Notes: generated by a model from the letters alone, not told the origin. A stretch of 64,000 bases of DNA from Cycloclasticus sp. symbiont of Poecilosclerida sp. N (GCA_002101205.1 LWTM01000069.1:9851-73850), one strand, 5' to 3'. Numbered from the stretch's first letter, positions 28,971-37,974 are shown. Program-made: numbers and translations.

Positions 28971-29163
28971 CTTTACACCTCATTAAAATTAACATGCCTG
29001 CCACATGGGATTACCGTAGGCAGATTTAGTTCAATCGTACTTAAGTTTAATAATTATTCAAGTCCTTTAGTAAATATGCTGGAAAAGATGGTCATATGTA
29101 AGTAACATGCTCGGCTTGAAAGTAAATGTTTAATCGTTATTTTCTATAACCGCTTACTATTTT

Positions 29164-29253
29164 GGAGAGATGGCAGAGCGGTTGAATGCACCGGTCTTGA
29201 AAACCGGCATAGGTTTATCCCTATCCAGGGTTCGAATCCCTGTCTCTCCGCCA
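29164..29253 (+). tRNA. tRNA-Ser(TGA)
   Basis: It folds as a serine tRNA. Acceptor GGAGAGA pairs with TCTCTCC. The anticodon stem ACCGG/CCGGC-type carries loop CTTGAAA, giving anticodon TGA for UCA codons. The variable arm is long (around TAGGTTTATCCCTA). The T loop is GGTTCGAATCC and CCA is encoded. It borders an accessory region carrying an integrase fossil, consistent with use as an attachment site. Confidence 0.95.
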
Positions 29254-29347
29254 ATCAGCCTTATGAATAAAGGGGTTACGTGCTTTTTTCTGCTCTACCC
29301 CTCGTTCTACCTCACAATCTTAAAGTGATGCTTTTTATCCTTACATA

Positions 29348-29620
29348 TTTTTAATATCTAGTGAAGCAGTTGCTTGCTTGGTGTTAGTAATCGATATGAA
29401 AGCCATTTATATGCAGCTGTCTTTGCCACTTTTGGCGATGAGTAATGCTTTTCAAACCATTTCCAGTTCGCTTATTCAATAATTGGCATATGTGATGGGT
29501 GAATGCTATTTTCACTGAAAAAATTAGCGATGCTTTTATTAATGATAGCGGGGTCGTGTTCAGCACTTGGTTTCTCAACAGTTACGATATCTAGTCGACT
29601 TAATGATGCATCAGGCATTT
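29348..29620. repeat. 273-bp direct repeat, copy 1
   Basis: The segment is repeated at 30554-30825 in the same orientation with roughly 90% identity by eye. Copy 1 encodes on the minus strand an uninterrupted 48-residue peptide (29472-29618, MPDASLSRLDIVTVEKPSAE to SHMPIIE). In copy 2 the frame is broken by loss of one A in an A run. The two copies bracket the yhcG and integrase fossils and the 10-bp tandem repeat. They could come from duplication, from two related integrations, or be parts of an unrecognised mobile element. Confidence 0.85.
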
Positions 29621-30137
29621 GATGATATTACTGCGACTATTCGTAACACCCGTATTCGTGTTGCTCAATCGACCAATTCAGAACTGATTAAGCTCTCTTG
29701 GGCGTTGGGAAAAAGCATTGTAGAGAAGCAGGCCTCTCAAGATTGGGGCAAGTCGGTGGTCGAGCAACTATCGACGGACCTTAAACAGCTATTTGATGGA
29801 CGTAGTGGCTTTTCTGCCCGTAATCTTTGGAAAATGCGCCAGTTTCACCTTGAATATCAAGAGTATGAAAACTGCCACAGGCTGTGGCAGAAATTCCTTG
29901 GGGCACCACCTTGAGCTAATGGCTAAGGTGAAAGACTCGGCAGAGCGTAAATATTATCTGCGTGTAACAGCGGAAATGGGCTGGGGCCGTAATGTGCTGA
30001 TTCATCAAATAAAATCACAAGCGTACCAGCGACACAGCTTGTCGAGTAAACAGCATAACTTCGAAAAAGCCCTGCCAGAACATTTAGCTGAACAGGCTGT
30101 TGAACAGGGTCAATGCCTGACAAAATCAACTCTTTAA
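29603..30137 (+). pseudogene. YhcG-like (DUF1016) PDDEXK nuclease, N-terminal remnant
   Basis: The first part reads MMHQAFDDITATIRNTRIRV, SWALGKSIVEKQASQDWGKS and SARNLWKMRQFHLEY, the DUF1016 N-terminal domain. A middle frame gives PQAVAEIPW. A third gives GHHLELMAKVKDSAERKYYL and GWGRNVLIHQIKSQAYQR. Two one-base shifts near 29865-29905 separate the frames. The PD-(D/E)XK nuclease half is missing altogether, and the sequence stops at the junction with the integrase fossil. Full-length relatives are about 350 residues. Non-functional. Confidence 0.8.
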
Positions 30138-30360
30138 AGTGACGGGCTTTTATACGAGCATCGGTTAATGGGATGTTTGGAAAGCTCCCTAAGCCGATAT
30201 CGCGTCTTTTTTCGCCAATAACCGCTCGAAGAACCTAAGGCTTTCCCGCAGGTGGTCTAACTTGTAAATATAAGCCCGAAACCCCACCGACTAGATAACG
30301 ACCTTTGTCGCTAAGAGTTCTAATTGCCACCGGTGTTAACTCTCGCACCTTTTTAACCAT
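30137..30360 (-). pseudogene. P4-type tyrosine integrase, N-terminal remnant
   Basis: On the minus strand from ATG 30360: MVKKVRELTPVAIRTLSDKG, YLVGGVSGLYLQVRPPAGKP, a TAG stop (30235-30237), then VLRAVIGEKRRDIGLGSF and PLTDARIKAR. This is the arm-type DNA-binding (DUF4102) domain of integrases that target tRNA genes. The catalytic domain is absent. It explains how the region next to tRNA-Ser was acquired. Confidence 0.85.
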
Positions 30361-30470
30361 TGTCCTACCCCTCATCCTACCCCACATTTGGGTTACGATT
30401 ACATTTTACAGGATAAGGCGGTTTTCGCGAATTTTTGAAATTAATAACTAATAAAATCAAATGATTAGCG

Positions 30471-30549
30471 TTACTTTGCGTTACTTTGTGTTACTTTGCG
30501 TTACTTTGCGTTACTTTGCGTTACTTTGTGTTACTTTGCGTTACTTTGT
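30471..30549. repeat. Eight tandem copies of a 10-bp unit
   Basis: The unit TTACTTTGYG occurs eight times head to tail, the Y alternating between C and T in only a few copies. It lies between the integrase start and the second copy of the 273-bp repeat. Its period near one helical turn would place a bound protein on one face of the DNA. It could be an integrase arm-site array, a replication or partition site, or slippage-expanded junk. Confidence 0.9.
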
Positions 30550-30553
30550 AATG

Positions 30554-30825
30554 TTTTTAATATCTAGTGAAGCAGTTGCTTGCTTGGTGTTAGTAGTCGA
30601 TATGAAAGCCATTTATATGCGGCTGTCTTTGCCACTTTTGGCGATGAGTAATGCTTTTCAAACCATTTCCAGTTCGCTTATTCAATAATTGGCATATGTG
30701 ATGGGTGAGTACTATTTTCACTGAAAAATTAGCGATGCTTTTATTAATGATAGCCGAGTGGTGTTCAGCTTTTGGTTTATCAACATTCACAATATCTAAC
30801 CGGCTCAATAATGTATTTGGCATTA
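30554..30825. repeat. 273-bp direct repeat, copy 2
   Basis: Second copy of the segment at 29348-29620. Differences include the A-run length that shifts the minus-strand small frame, and scattered substitutions. It starts immediately after the 10-bp tandem array. Confidence 0.85.
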
Positions 30826-31020
30826 ACTGTACAGAGTTTGCTGTGCATATCTAGCTGATGGTTCATGGACTCCGGTTAACGAACCTGATAGCAAGGTCTT
30901 GGCTGCTTTCAACTTGTATTGAAACCCTAAATTTTAAGAGCTAGCCCTGCAAAATTTGAAATTTTAATTAATTGGTACTATAATTATCAATATATATTTG
31001 TCTGTGATTTATAGTGACCT

Positions 31021-31338
31021 ATGATTAAGATAGATAAAAAACGTAGCGCTGTTGTTTTCCCTAAAAACCAGAAGGTTTTAGAGCAGCTTGGCGAGAACAT
31101 AAAGCTTGCCTGTAAAAGGCGTGGTTTCACACAAGTTTTAATCTCTGAACGAACGGGGCTAAGCCGCTTGACCATTCGTAGAGTATTGCAAGGTAATTCT
31201 GGCGTTTCTATAGGTCACTATCTGGGGGTACTCGCGGTACTTGGCCTCACTGAAGGTTTTACTAAGGTAGCTAGTGATGATGATCTGGGGCGTAAGCTTC
31301 AGGACATTAAGCTGCTGAATAAACGAGGAGGGCGTTAG
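31021..31338 (+). CDS. hipB: HipB-like antitoxin, XRE-family repressor
   Basis: A 105-residue helix-turn-helix protein: LGENIKLACKRRGFTQVLIS, then ERTGLSRLTIRRVLQGNSGV and SIGHYLGVLAVLGL form an XRE-type HTH at about residues 25-80, with a basic C-terminal tail. It ends one base before hipA, as in HipBA operons where HipB sequesters the HipA kinase and represses the operon. An AT-rich promoter region precedes it (30960-31015). Confidence 0.88.
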   Translation: MIKIDKKRSAVVFPKNQKVLEQLGENIKLACKRRGFTQVLISERTGLSRLTIRRVLQGNSGVSIGHYLGVLAVLGLTEGFTKVASDDDLGRKLQDIKLLNKRGGR

Positions 31339-31339
31339 C

Positions 31340-32581
31340 ATGAATACGGAAGTTTATGTTTTTGCTGGTTGGGAAACATTTGATGAGCCTGCTCTTGTTG
31401 GTACTTTGCGATCTTCAGTCATTAAAAATAAAGAGCATTTTAGCTTTAGCTACGCCGCGGGTTGGTTGCAGTCTCCCTATGCACAAAAGATAGACCCAAG
31501 CCTAAATCTGTATTCTGGTGAGCAACACTGTGAGGGATCTAATGATTTTCGAACCTTTTTGGACTCTTGCCCTGATCGGTGGGGGAGGTTGTTAATGAAA
31601 CGGCGCGAGGCGGTAATTGCTCGTCAAGAGGGTCTCCGTCCGAAAGTGCTTAATGAGGTGGACTATTTACTGGGCGTGCATGACTTGTATCGTTTGGGCG
31701 CATTGCGGTTTAAACGTGATTTGAACGGTGTGTTTTTAGATAATGATGAAAAGTTAGCTGCTTCGCCTATGTATTCTATAAGGGCTTTGGAATATGCAGT
31801 ACAGCAGGTTGAAGAAAATGTTGATATTGATAACCCTGAATATTGGAAGTGGTTAAACATGTTGATGTCGCCAGGGTCGTCTTTAGGGGGTGCGCGACCA
31901 AAAGCCAATGTGGTTGATGAGGATAACGGGCTATGGATTGCCAAGTTCCCCAGCCGAGGTGATGAACATGATATTGCTGCATGGGAGTTTGTGACATACA
32001 AACTGGCAATGGATGCAGAGGTAAATATGTCTGAATGCCGAGTGGAAAAATTTAATAGCCATCACCATACTTTTTTAACCAAACGATTTGACAGAAGGCC
32101 TGATAGCCGGTTGCATTTCACATCGGCTATGACGCAGTTAGGTTATTACGATGGGGGTTATGAGGCGAGTTATTTGGAGTTAGCACAGTTTCTTACCGAA
32201 CACGGTGCTAATACGAGGGCCGACCTAGCTCAACTATGGCGACGTATTGTTTTTAATATTGCGGTATCAAATACGGATGACCATTTAAGAAATCATGGTT
32301 TTATCTACAGCAATGGCGGCTGGTTGCTTTCACCTGCGTACGATATTAACCCTGTTACACCGGCGAATGGTCTGTACTTGAATATTAGTGATGATGACAA
32401 TAGCCTCAGTTATGAGCTGGCGATGGAGGTTATCGCCTTTTTTCAACTTAGCAAATCGCAAGCAGAGCAGATTAAAGAAGAGGTGCTGATGAGTGTTGCC
32501 CAGTGGGAATCTGTGGCAAACAGACTAAAAATTAGTCGTAGTGAGCAACAACTAATGGCTGATGCGTTTAATGTTGAGTAG
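31340..32581 (+). CDS. hipA: HipA-family serine/threonine kinase toxin
   Basis: A 413-residue HipA-like kinase. Motifs are the N-terminal HipA_N-like barrel (residues about 5-100), the nucleotide-binding GSSLGGARPKANV loop near residue 175, WIAKFPS with the ATP-binding lysine, the catalytic SNTDDHLRNHGF segment near residue 315 and the metal-site Asp in SPAYDINP. All expected catalytic residues are visible, so it may be active. Family members phosphorylate translation targets such as glutamyl-tRNA synthetase and induce dormancy. It is the only evidently intact operon in this island. Confidence 0.9.
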   Translation: MNTEVYVFAGWETFDEPALVGTLRSSVIKNKEHFSFSYAAGWLQSPYAQKIDPSLNLYSGEQHCEGSNDFRTFLDSCPDRWGRLLMKRREAVIARQEGLRPKVLNEVDYLLGVHDLYRLGALRFKRDLNGVFLDNDEKLAASPMYSIRALEYAVQQVEENVDIDNPEYWKWLNMLMSPGSSLGGARPKANVVDEDNGLWIAKFPSRGDEHDIAAWEFVTYKLAMDAEVNMSECRVEKFNSHHHTFLTKRFDRRPDSRLHFTSAMTQLGYYDGGYEASYLELAQFLTEHGANTRADLAQLWRRIVFNIAVSNTDDHLRNHGFIYSNGGWLLSPAYDINPVTPANGLYLNISDDDNSLSYELAMEVIAFFQLSKSQAEQIKEEVLMSVAQWESVANRLKISRSEQQLMADAFNVE

Positions 32582-32679
32582 GGATGCTTAATTGAAATAT
32601 TGAGGGTTAGCGTGGTTTGACGTTACCTTTTCAAAGCTTGGTTTTTCTATCAAACGTCAACTAGCTTGTCCGGTCTGCG

Positions 32680-33283
32680 TCAATTAGCTTGGTCGATTTT
32701 GGGATTCGGTTTTAAAGCGTGTTTTTTGCGGTAACGGCCTCCTACTATTTTATAAATATCAGCATGGTGGCCTAGACGATCTATTGCGGCAACGGTCATC
32801 ATGTTGTCACCAACATATGCTGCCCCATTCGCTGAATGCCTGGTTTGTTGTGATCAATAGGCAGCTTCGCTCATAGCGGTGGGCTATTAGTTCAAATAGC
32901 ACCTGACTTTCACGATCAGTTTTCTTGACATAGCCGATTGCATATTCCGGCTCAAAGTGAACGCCGATATCGTCTAAAATCAATCATTCATATTTATCTA
33001 GCTTTTTAAGCTCTGATTCAAGGCCAAGGCCAAGCCCTTCGTGTGCTTTTTGCAGTTGCTGGGCTAACGCCGTACTACTTGTGAACTTAACCCGTATTGA
33101 TTTTGCGATAAGGGCGTGCCCAATAGCGGCGGCTATATGTGTCTTTCCAAGCCCACTCGCGCCGAAAATCAGAAGGTTGTGCCCTTTTCTAAGCCAATCA
33201 AGGTGATTAATTTTTTGCTGCACTTGTTGCGCTGTTATGCCTTGTATTTCATTGAAATCATATTGGCTAAGCTGTTTTCCCAC
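32680..33283 (-). pseudogene. IstB-like ATPase of IS21 family, broken
   Basis: Reads QGITAQQVQQKINHLDWLRK, then the Walker A LLIFGASGLGKTHIAAAIG, a stop at 32984, LILDDIG (Walker B), YVKKTDRESQVLFELIAHRY, LLITTNQAFSEWG and, after a frameshift, MTVAAIDRLGHHADIYKI to a stop at 32680. About 70 N-terminal residues and the partner istA are missing, so the element cannot transpose. Confidence 0.85.
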
Positions 33284-33664
33284 AGCTAACAGGCTGTCTT
33301 ATTAGACGACAGTATTTACATATGGTATTTCTTGAAAGACGGGCTTGTTTTGCTACAGATTGAACACTTGCATTATTGACTAAAAGTTCAGTTTTATTTG
33401 CGTGTTTAATATAATGATAAGCGTATTTTAAGCGTTGATTACCGATATATTTTAGGGCCTAATTATAACGCTTGGGTGAGGCGTTTATGGGTGCTTAAAT
33501 TAAGTCAATAAAATAGCAAAAGTGGTTGTTATTTTGCTATCGTTTTATTATCGCTTTGTTATCGTATTTTGGTAAGGTTTACCTGCCAAAGTTACCTGCG
33601 GTTACTATGAAATGTTGTAACGCTTTGATATACATTGTTGTGAGGACTGCCAGTAATAGCACGA
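33284..33664. other. Non-coding AT-rich stretch before the iteron array
   Basis: No open frame of note. It contains short A/T-rich runs (around 33500-33560, with GTTATTTTGCTATCG followed by GTTATCG-like repeats), of the kind often found as a melting region next to replication iterons. Confidence 0.4.
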
Positions 33665-34022
33665 ATACCATAACGGGGGTTTGCCCGTTATGGTGAAAAT
33701 ACCATAACGGGGGTTTTTGGGGTTTTGCCCGTTATGGTGAAAATACCATAACGGGGTGTTTTGGATGATTTAGCTCAGTTTTGCTCGTTATATACGAATA
33801 CCATAACGGGCGTTTTGGGGCTTTTCCTGCTAATAGTACGAATACCATAACGGGGGGTTTCGCGTTATGGTGAAAATACCATAACGGGGTGTTTTGGCTG
33901 ATTTAGCTCAGTTTTTGCTCGTTATATACGAATACCATAACGGGCGTTTTGGGGCTTTTCCTGCTAATAGTACGAATACCATAACGGGGGTTTTCACGTT
34001 ATGGTACGAATACCAAAAACGG
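33665..34022. repeat. Iteron-like array of ATACCATAACGGG
   Basis: Eight exact direct copies start at 33665, 33699, 33743, 33798, 33842, 33876, 33932 and 33976. Inverted partners (CCCGTTATGGT or one-base variants) lie at 33684, 33728, 33863 and 33997, giving several hairpins. The segment 33743-33875 is duplicated as 33876-34009. Degenerate ATACCAAAAACG copies continue to about 34130. Spacings cluster at 34, 44 and 55 bp. This looks like initiator-protein binding sites of a plasmid or satellite replicon, or a binding array for a repressor. Confidence 0.8.
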
Positions 34023-34309
34023 GGCTTATCGTGTCAATAATGAAAAATCTTAACGGGCATTTTTGGTATGTCGACTTTAGCATACCAAAAACGCCAAAAA
34101 CGCCATTTTTGGTATGTCGTTTTAATATACCAATAACATGGGGATAGACGGCTAAACTAAAAAAAAAGTAGGTAAATCAAGCAAAACAGCAAAAAAAAAC
34201 TGGATAAACTTGCACTATATTTAGTTTTATATTAACATCAACTCACAATAAAATGAATGAAAATATCGAATAACTGGATACCTAAATAGGAAATACATAA
34301 AAATTAAGA

Positions 34310-34607
34310 ATTGGGACGAGAGAAAAAAACACTCAATTAAACAAACCTAATCATTGCGATGACCTCTATAATCAACTTCCAGATTATTATGAGTATTCTA
34401 AACTCTCAGATAAAAACAAATCTCAGCTCAACGTGCTATGCAAACTCGCAAGAAAAATGGGGAACATACTTCCGTACGACGGTAAATGGTTAGCGCGCGG
34501 CGCAGACGTAAAAAAATGATATTGATGAACTAATGAAAAAAGGATTTCTCATTGCGGAAACCCCAAGCAATTCAAACACGATATGCCAGAAATTTATAAC
34601 AGTCTAA
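34310..34607 (+). pseudogene. Replication-protein-like winged-helix fragment, frameshifted
   Basis: One frame gives YYEYSKLSDKNKSQLNVLCK followed by ARKMGNILPYDGKWLARGAD. After an A-run frameshift comes NDIDELMKKGFLIAETPSNS and a stop. The pattern (residues that read like helix, PYD, then ELxxKGFLI) resembles the DNA-binding domain of phage/plasmid replication proteins, but the match is by eye only. Its place just after the iteron array supports a replication role for the ancestor. Confidence 0.35.
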
Positions 34608-35205
34608 ATGGCGTTAATCACCCACACGAATCCAACGCGATAACGTAATAAAAAATCAAACAGTAAAACCGGCGGTAGCATTGCGAAAGCGCACCATTAT
34701 GAGAATATGAAGTTTATCTTCCATTCTAGGAAAGCCAGACCCCTGGCCAAACGCTCTTAGCCGCCTCTTTTATCTCTAGTAAGGCCAATGGCTTAGAAAT
34801 TAGTTATTGTCGCCCTGAGCGGCTCTAAGGACGCAATTAGGCCGCGAGTCGAGGCCTCCTGGCCGCTAACTCTCGACAGATCAATACGCGAACAGGTGAA
34901 GCGAGTCAAACAAATCAGGGTCCGAATTAAAGGGTCGGCTAAATCAGCCGCCAGTGGCTCAAAAAAAACACGACCTGCGAGAAGGTAAACAGCCGTCTTA
35001 TATCGATGCTAATCGGAGCTATGAGAATAGCATGATCATTGCCCCGCTCACCGGCAACGCAAACCAGCGTTAGCGGCTGAGCGTGCTTGTGATTGTTTAG
35101 GGTTCTTACGATAAGACATATGTAAATTAACCTGTTCTGGGGTTATGAGGGTTCCAGCCATAAAAAATTTCTTGATGATTAAACACGCCTGAAGTTTACC
35201 CGAAC
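34608..35205. other. Degenerate sequence left of tonB fragment
   Basis: Short protein-like phrases appear in several frames (for example INTRTGEASQ and a stretch near 35030 reading MIIAPLTGNANQR), but stops are frequent and no family can be named. I regard it as decayed mobile DNA. Confidence 0.4.
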
Positions 35206-35251
35206 CAGCCATGCTAGTTGTCGCGAATCGGCCAAGCTAATTGTCGTCTAA

Positions 35252-35421
35252 TAATTAATCGCAGTTCAGAACATCAAATTATTGATGACGCAGCAACCAA
35301 TATTGTTAAACTAGCCGCACCCTTTGCTCCGTTGTCTATCAACTTGCAAAAAAAAAGGGGTGTTTTAGTGGTGACGAGAACCTGGCAGTTTTTAAATGAG
35401 GGTGCTTTACGAATGAGATAA
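35252..35421 (+). pseudogene. TonB C-terminal fragment
   Basis: Reads RSSEHQIIDDAATNIVKLAA, then APLSINLQKKRGVLVVTRTW and QFLNEGAL to a stop at 35421. This is the last about 55 residues of an energy transducer TonB, whose C-terminus typically has SSGHxxLDDAA and ITRTWxF. In gammaproteobacteria tonB commonly precedes yqgE, which starts 13 bases later here. The rest of the gene, with its membrane anchor and proline-rich region, is missing and is replaced by the IS21-like end. Non-functional. Confidence 0.8.
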
Positions 35422-35434
35422 CACTCGGAAATAG

Positions 35435-36004
35435 ATGAATATGACAGTAAAAAACTATTTAAAAAACAATTTCTTAATTGCTATGCCGAGTATGCAAGGT
35501 GATGGTTTTTCTAAGACGGTCACGTACTTGTGCCAACACGATAAATACGGTGCATTGGGGCTTGTTATCAATAAGCAACATTCGATGAAAATGAGCGCGA
35601 TTTTTGATCAGTTATCCATTAAAGCATTGAGCCTTGAGGTGGCGGAAACGGCGTTATTTGTTGGTGGCCCGGTTCAACCTGAGCGCGGTTTTGTGTTGCA
35701 CTCGCCCGTGGGGAATTGGAACTCAACGCTGAAAGTAAATGAAGAATTTGCCTTGACCAGTTCGAAAGATATTCTAGAGGCGATTGCAGAAAATCGCGGC
35801 CCAGAAAAATGGTTGGTTGCATTGGGTTATGCTGGCTGGGAAGCAGGACAGTTAGAAAAAGAAATTCAACGTAATGCCTGGCTGCATAGCGAAGCCGAAG
35901 CACACATTATTTTTGAAGAACCGTTGACTCAACGCTGGGAACTGGCAGGGCATAGAGTAGGTGTTGATATTAGTTTAATGAGTACCGATGCGGGGCACTG
36001 TTAA
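35435..36004 (+). CDS. yqgE: YqgE/AlgH-family protein
   Basis: A 189-residue UPF0301 protein: FLIAMPSMQGDGFSKTVTYL, GALGLVINKQ, FVGGPVQPERGFVLH and a YAGWEAGQLEKEI segment. Function is not firmly known (AlgH was named from alginate regulation). Its stop overlaps the yqgF ATG by one base. It opens the yqgE-yqgF-pyrR-pyrB-pyrC'-pyrK run. Confidence 0.95.
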   Translation: MNMTVKNYLKNNFLIAMPSMQGDGFSKTVTYLCQHDKYGALGLVINKQHSMKMSAIFDQLSIKALSLEVAETALFVGGPVQPERGFVLHSPVGNWNSTLKVNEEFALTSSKDILEAIAENRGPEKWLVALGYAGWEAGQLEKEIQRNAWLHSEAEAHIIFEEPLTQRWELAGHRVGVDISLMSTDAGHC

Positions 36005-36429
36005 TGGCCGTTTGCCTTGGATTTGATTACGGTGTTAAAAAAATAGGCGTCGCTGTTGGTGATACTGAAACAAACTTGGCCAATCCATTAACAACGGTAT
36101 GCGCGGTTAAGCAAAAAATCGGCTGGGATGAAATTAGCAAGCTAATAGAGGAATGGAAGCCTGCGAAAATGGTGGTGGGCATTTCGCGCAAAGACGATGG
36201 CGAAGACAACGAGGTAACGCCGAAAATGGTTCGTTTCTCACGCCAATTAGAGGGGCGCTACCACTGCCCCGTCGAATTGTTTGATGAAGCGTTAACAACC
36301 TTTGAAGCCAAACAGTTGTTATTTGATGAAGTGCACGTGAGCGCGAATAAGCTCTGGCAAGTGCAAGACCAATTAGCGGCTAAGCTTATCTTACAAAGTT
36401 GGTTAAATACCAAACAACAGGAAAAATAA
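36004..36429 (+). CDS. yqgF: RNase H-fold Holliday-junction resolvase-like protein YqgF/RuvX
   Basis: A 141-residue YqgF. Motifs are GFDYGVKKIGVAVGD (first catalytic Asp), VVGISRKDDG and the DEALTTFEAK block (second acidic site). It is implicated in pre-16S rRNA 5' processing in E. coli. It overlaps yqgE and is followed two bases later by pyrR. Confidence 0.95.
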   Translation: MAVCLGFDYGVKKIGVAVGDTETNLANPLTTVCAVKQKIGWDEISKLIEEWKPAKMVVGISRKDDGEDNEVTPKMVRFSRQLEGRYHCPVELFDEALTTFEAKQLLFDEVHVSANKLWQVQDQLAAKLILQSWLNTKQQEK

Positions 36430-36431
36430 GT

Positions 36432-36947
36432 ATGCAAACAGACCTAGTATCTATTGATATAAACGCGATTGTTGACGCAATGGCGGATGACTTAGCATCA
36501 CAAATGAAACAAAAGGGTGTCGACAAACCGTTAATGATCGGCGTACATACGGGCGGTTTGTGGATTGCAGAAAAATTGCATCAGAAATTAGCGCTGTCGA
36601 AACCGTTGGGCGAAATTGATATTTCATTTTACCGAGACGACTTTACACGCATTGGGCTCAATCCGAAAGTTAAGCCGAGTAGAATGCCGTGCGACGTTGA
36701 AGGCGAGCATATTATCTTGGTGGATGATGTGTTATTTACGGGGCGAACAGTTCGAGCAGCGTTGAATGAGATATTCGATTATGGCCGTCCTGACAGTGTT
36801 ACATTGGTCGTTTTAGTCGATAGAGGTGCGCGAGAATTACCGTTGCACGCAGACATTGTCGGCTTAAAACTGGATTTATCACCCAAAAAACAGGTAAAAT
36901 TGACAGGACCCGTGCCTTTAGCGCTCGAAACTAACCGGATTGACTGA
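36432..36947 (+). CDS. pyrR: PyrR bifunctional regulator / uracil phosphoribosyltransferase
   Basis: About 171 residues. The PRPP-binding motif [18 protein letters not shown] is complete. [13 protein letters not shown] and [10 protein letters not shown] match PyrR. I place the start at ATG 36432 ([10 protein letters not shown]), after a GGAAAAATAAGT leader. A longer frame from 36399 overlaps yqgF. In gammaproteobacteria PyrR genes next to pyrB are thought to regulate pyrimidine genes or act as salvage enzymes. No attenuator is visible here. Confidence 0.93.
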   Translation: MQTDLVSIDINAIVDAMADDLASQMKQKGVDKPLMIGVHTGGLWIAEKLHQKLALSKPLGEIDISFYRDDFTRIGLNPKVKPSRMPCDVEGEHIILVDDVLFTGRTVRAALNEIFDYGRPDSVTLVVLVDRGARELPLHADIVGLKLDLSPKKQVKLTGPVPLALETNRID

Positions 36948-36948
36948 T

Positions 36949-37974
36949 ATGAGCCCTAGCAAGCAACCTGCTAGTACGTCCTTCAAAGCCCCAGATAGTT
37001 CCCGTTTACAACTTGATGAACAGGGACGGCTCCGCCATTTTCTAACTACCGAAGGCCTATCAAAAGACACCCTAATTGAGATCATGGATGCAGCAGAATC
37101 CTTCTCTAGTGTTGGCAATCAGGCTGTAAAAAAAGTACCCGTATTGCGTGGAAAGACGATTGTTAATTTGTTTTTCGAGAACAGCACGCGCACAAGAACA
37201 ACCTTTGAGCTCGCGGCTAAGCGGCTATCTGCGGATGTCATTAATTTAAATATAGCGACGTCAGCTGCTGCAAAAGGCGAGAGTATACTTGATACCATTC
37301 GTAATTTAGAGGCCATGCACGCGGATATGTTTGTTGTACGCCATAGCGACAGCGGTGCAGCGCATTTTATCGCACGGCACGTTGCGCCGCACGTCAGCGT
37401 TATCAATGCAGGCGACGGGCAACACGCGCACCCAACCCAGGCGATGTTAGATATGTTCACAATTCGACGTGTTAAAAAACAATTCACGAATCTCAAAGTA
37501 GCGATTATTGGCGATATTTTGCACTCACGCGTGGCGCGTTCACAAATTCATGCGCTCAACACCTTAGGGGCAAAAGAAGTGCGGGTTATTGCGCCTAAAA
37601 CGTTATTGCCAAGCGATACAAACTCTTTGGGTGTTCATGTTTATGGTGATTTAAAAACGGGCCTCAAAGGTGTCGACGTGATTGTCATGCTACGCTTGCA
37701 ACGCGAACGCATGAGCGGAGCGTTGTTACCTAGTGAGCATGAGTACTTCCAATGCTTTGGTTTAACAGAGGAAAAACTAGCCTATGCAAAACCAGATGTG
37801 ATGGTGATGCACCCAGGTCCGATTAACCGTGGCGTTGAAATGGACGCGGCTGTTGCCGACGGCAAGCTCTCCGTTATTTTGCAACAAGTCGCGAATGGAA
37901 TTGCTGTTCGAATGGCAGTGATGACGTTGACATTAGGGCCGAATAGGACGGTGATTGATGCAGATAATTATTAA
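36949..37974 (+). CDS. pyrB: Aspartate carbamoyltransferase catalytic subunit
   Basis: A 341-residue PyrB. The carbamoyl-phosphate loop [47 protein letters not shown] and [14 protein letters not shown] are all present. An N-terminal extension of about 30 residues, with a downstream overlapping pyrC', is typical of the Pseudomonas-type ATCase that needs the inactive dihydroorotase for assembly. ATG 36949 follows the pyrR stop by one base. An upstream TTG is less likely. Confidence 0.96.
   Translation: MSPSKQPASTSFKAPDSSRLQLDEQGRLRHFLTTEGLSKDTLIEIMDAAESFSSVGNQAVKKVPVLRGKTIVNLFFENSTRTRTTFELAAKRLSADVINLNIATSAAAKGESILDTIRNLEAMHADMFVVRHSDSGAAHFIARHVAPHVSVINAGDGQHAHPTQAMLDMFTIRRVKKQFTNLKVAIIGDILHSRVARSQIHALNTLGAKEVRVIAPKTLLPSDTNSLGVHVYGDLKTGLKGVDVIVMLRLQRERMSGALLPSEHEYFQCFGLTEEKLAYAKPDVMVMHPGPINRGVEMDAAVADGKLSVILQQVANGIAVRMAVMTLTLGPNRTVIDADNY

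Larger units (their letters stand above)
32654..35248. repeat. IS21-like inverted end repeats
   Basis: The left end (32654-32696) contains TCAACTAGCTTG and TCAATTAGCTTGG. The right end (35206-35248), read as reverse complement, contains GACAATTAGCTTGG and GACAACTAGCATGG. Each end therefore has two related internal repeats in inverted arrangement, as in IS21-type elements. Only an istB fossil lies inside. istA is absent and unrelated sequence occupies the remainder. It may be one element with a replaced interior or the outer ends of two. Confidence 0.65.

Noticed and set aside
30461..30688. 75-codon frame at 30461-30688
   Set aside because: Its first half is only the translation of the 10-bp repeat (LRYFVLL-like), with no family resemblance.
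33665..34022. CRISPR array
   Set aside because: The repeat is only 13 bp, spacing is uneven, inverted copies occur and spacers are themselves duplicated. No cas genes are nearby.
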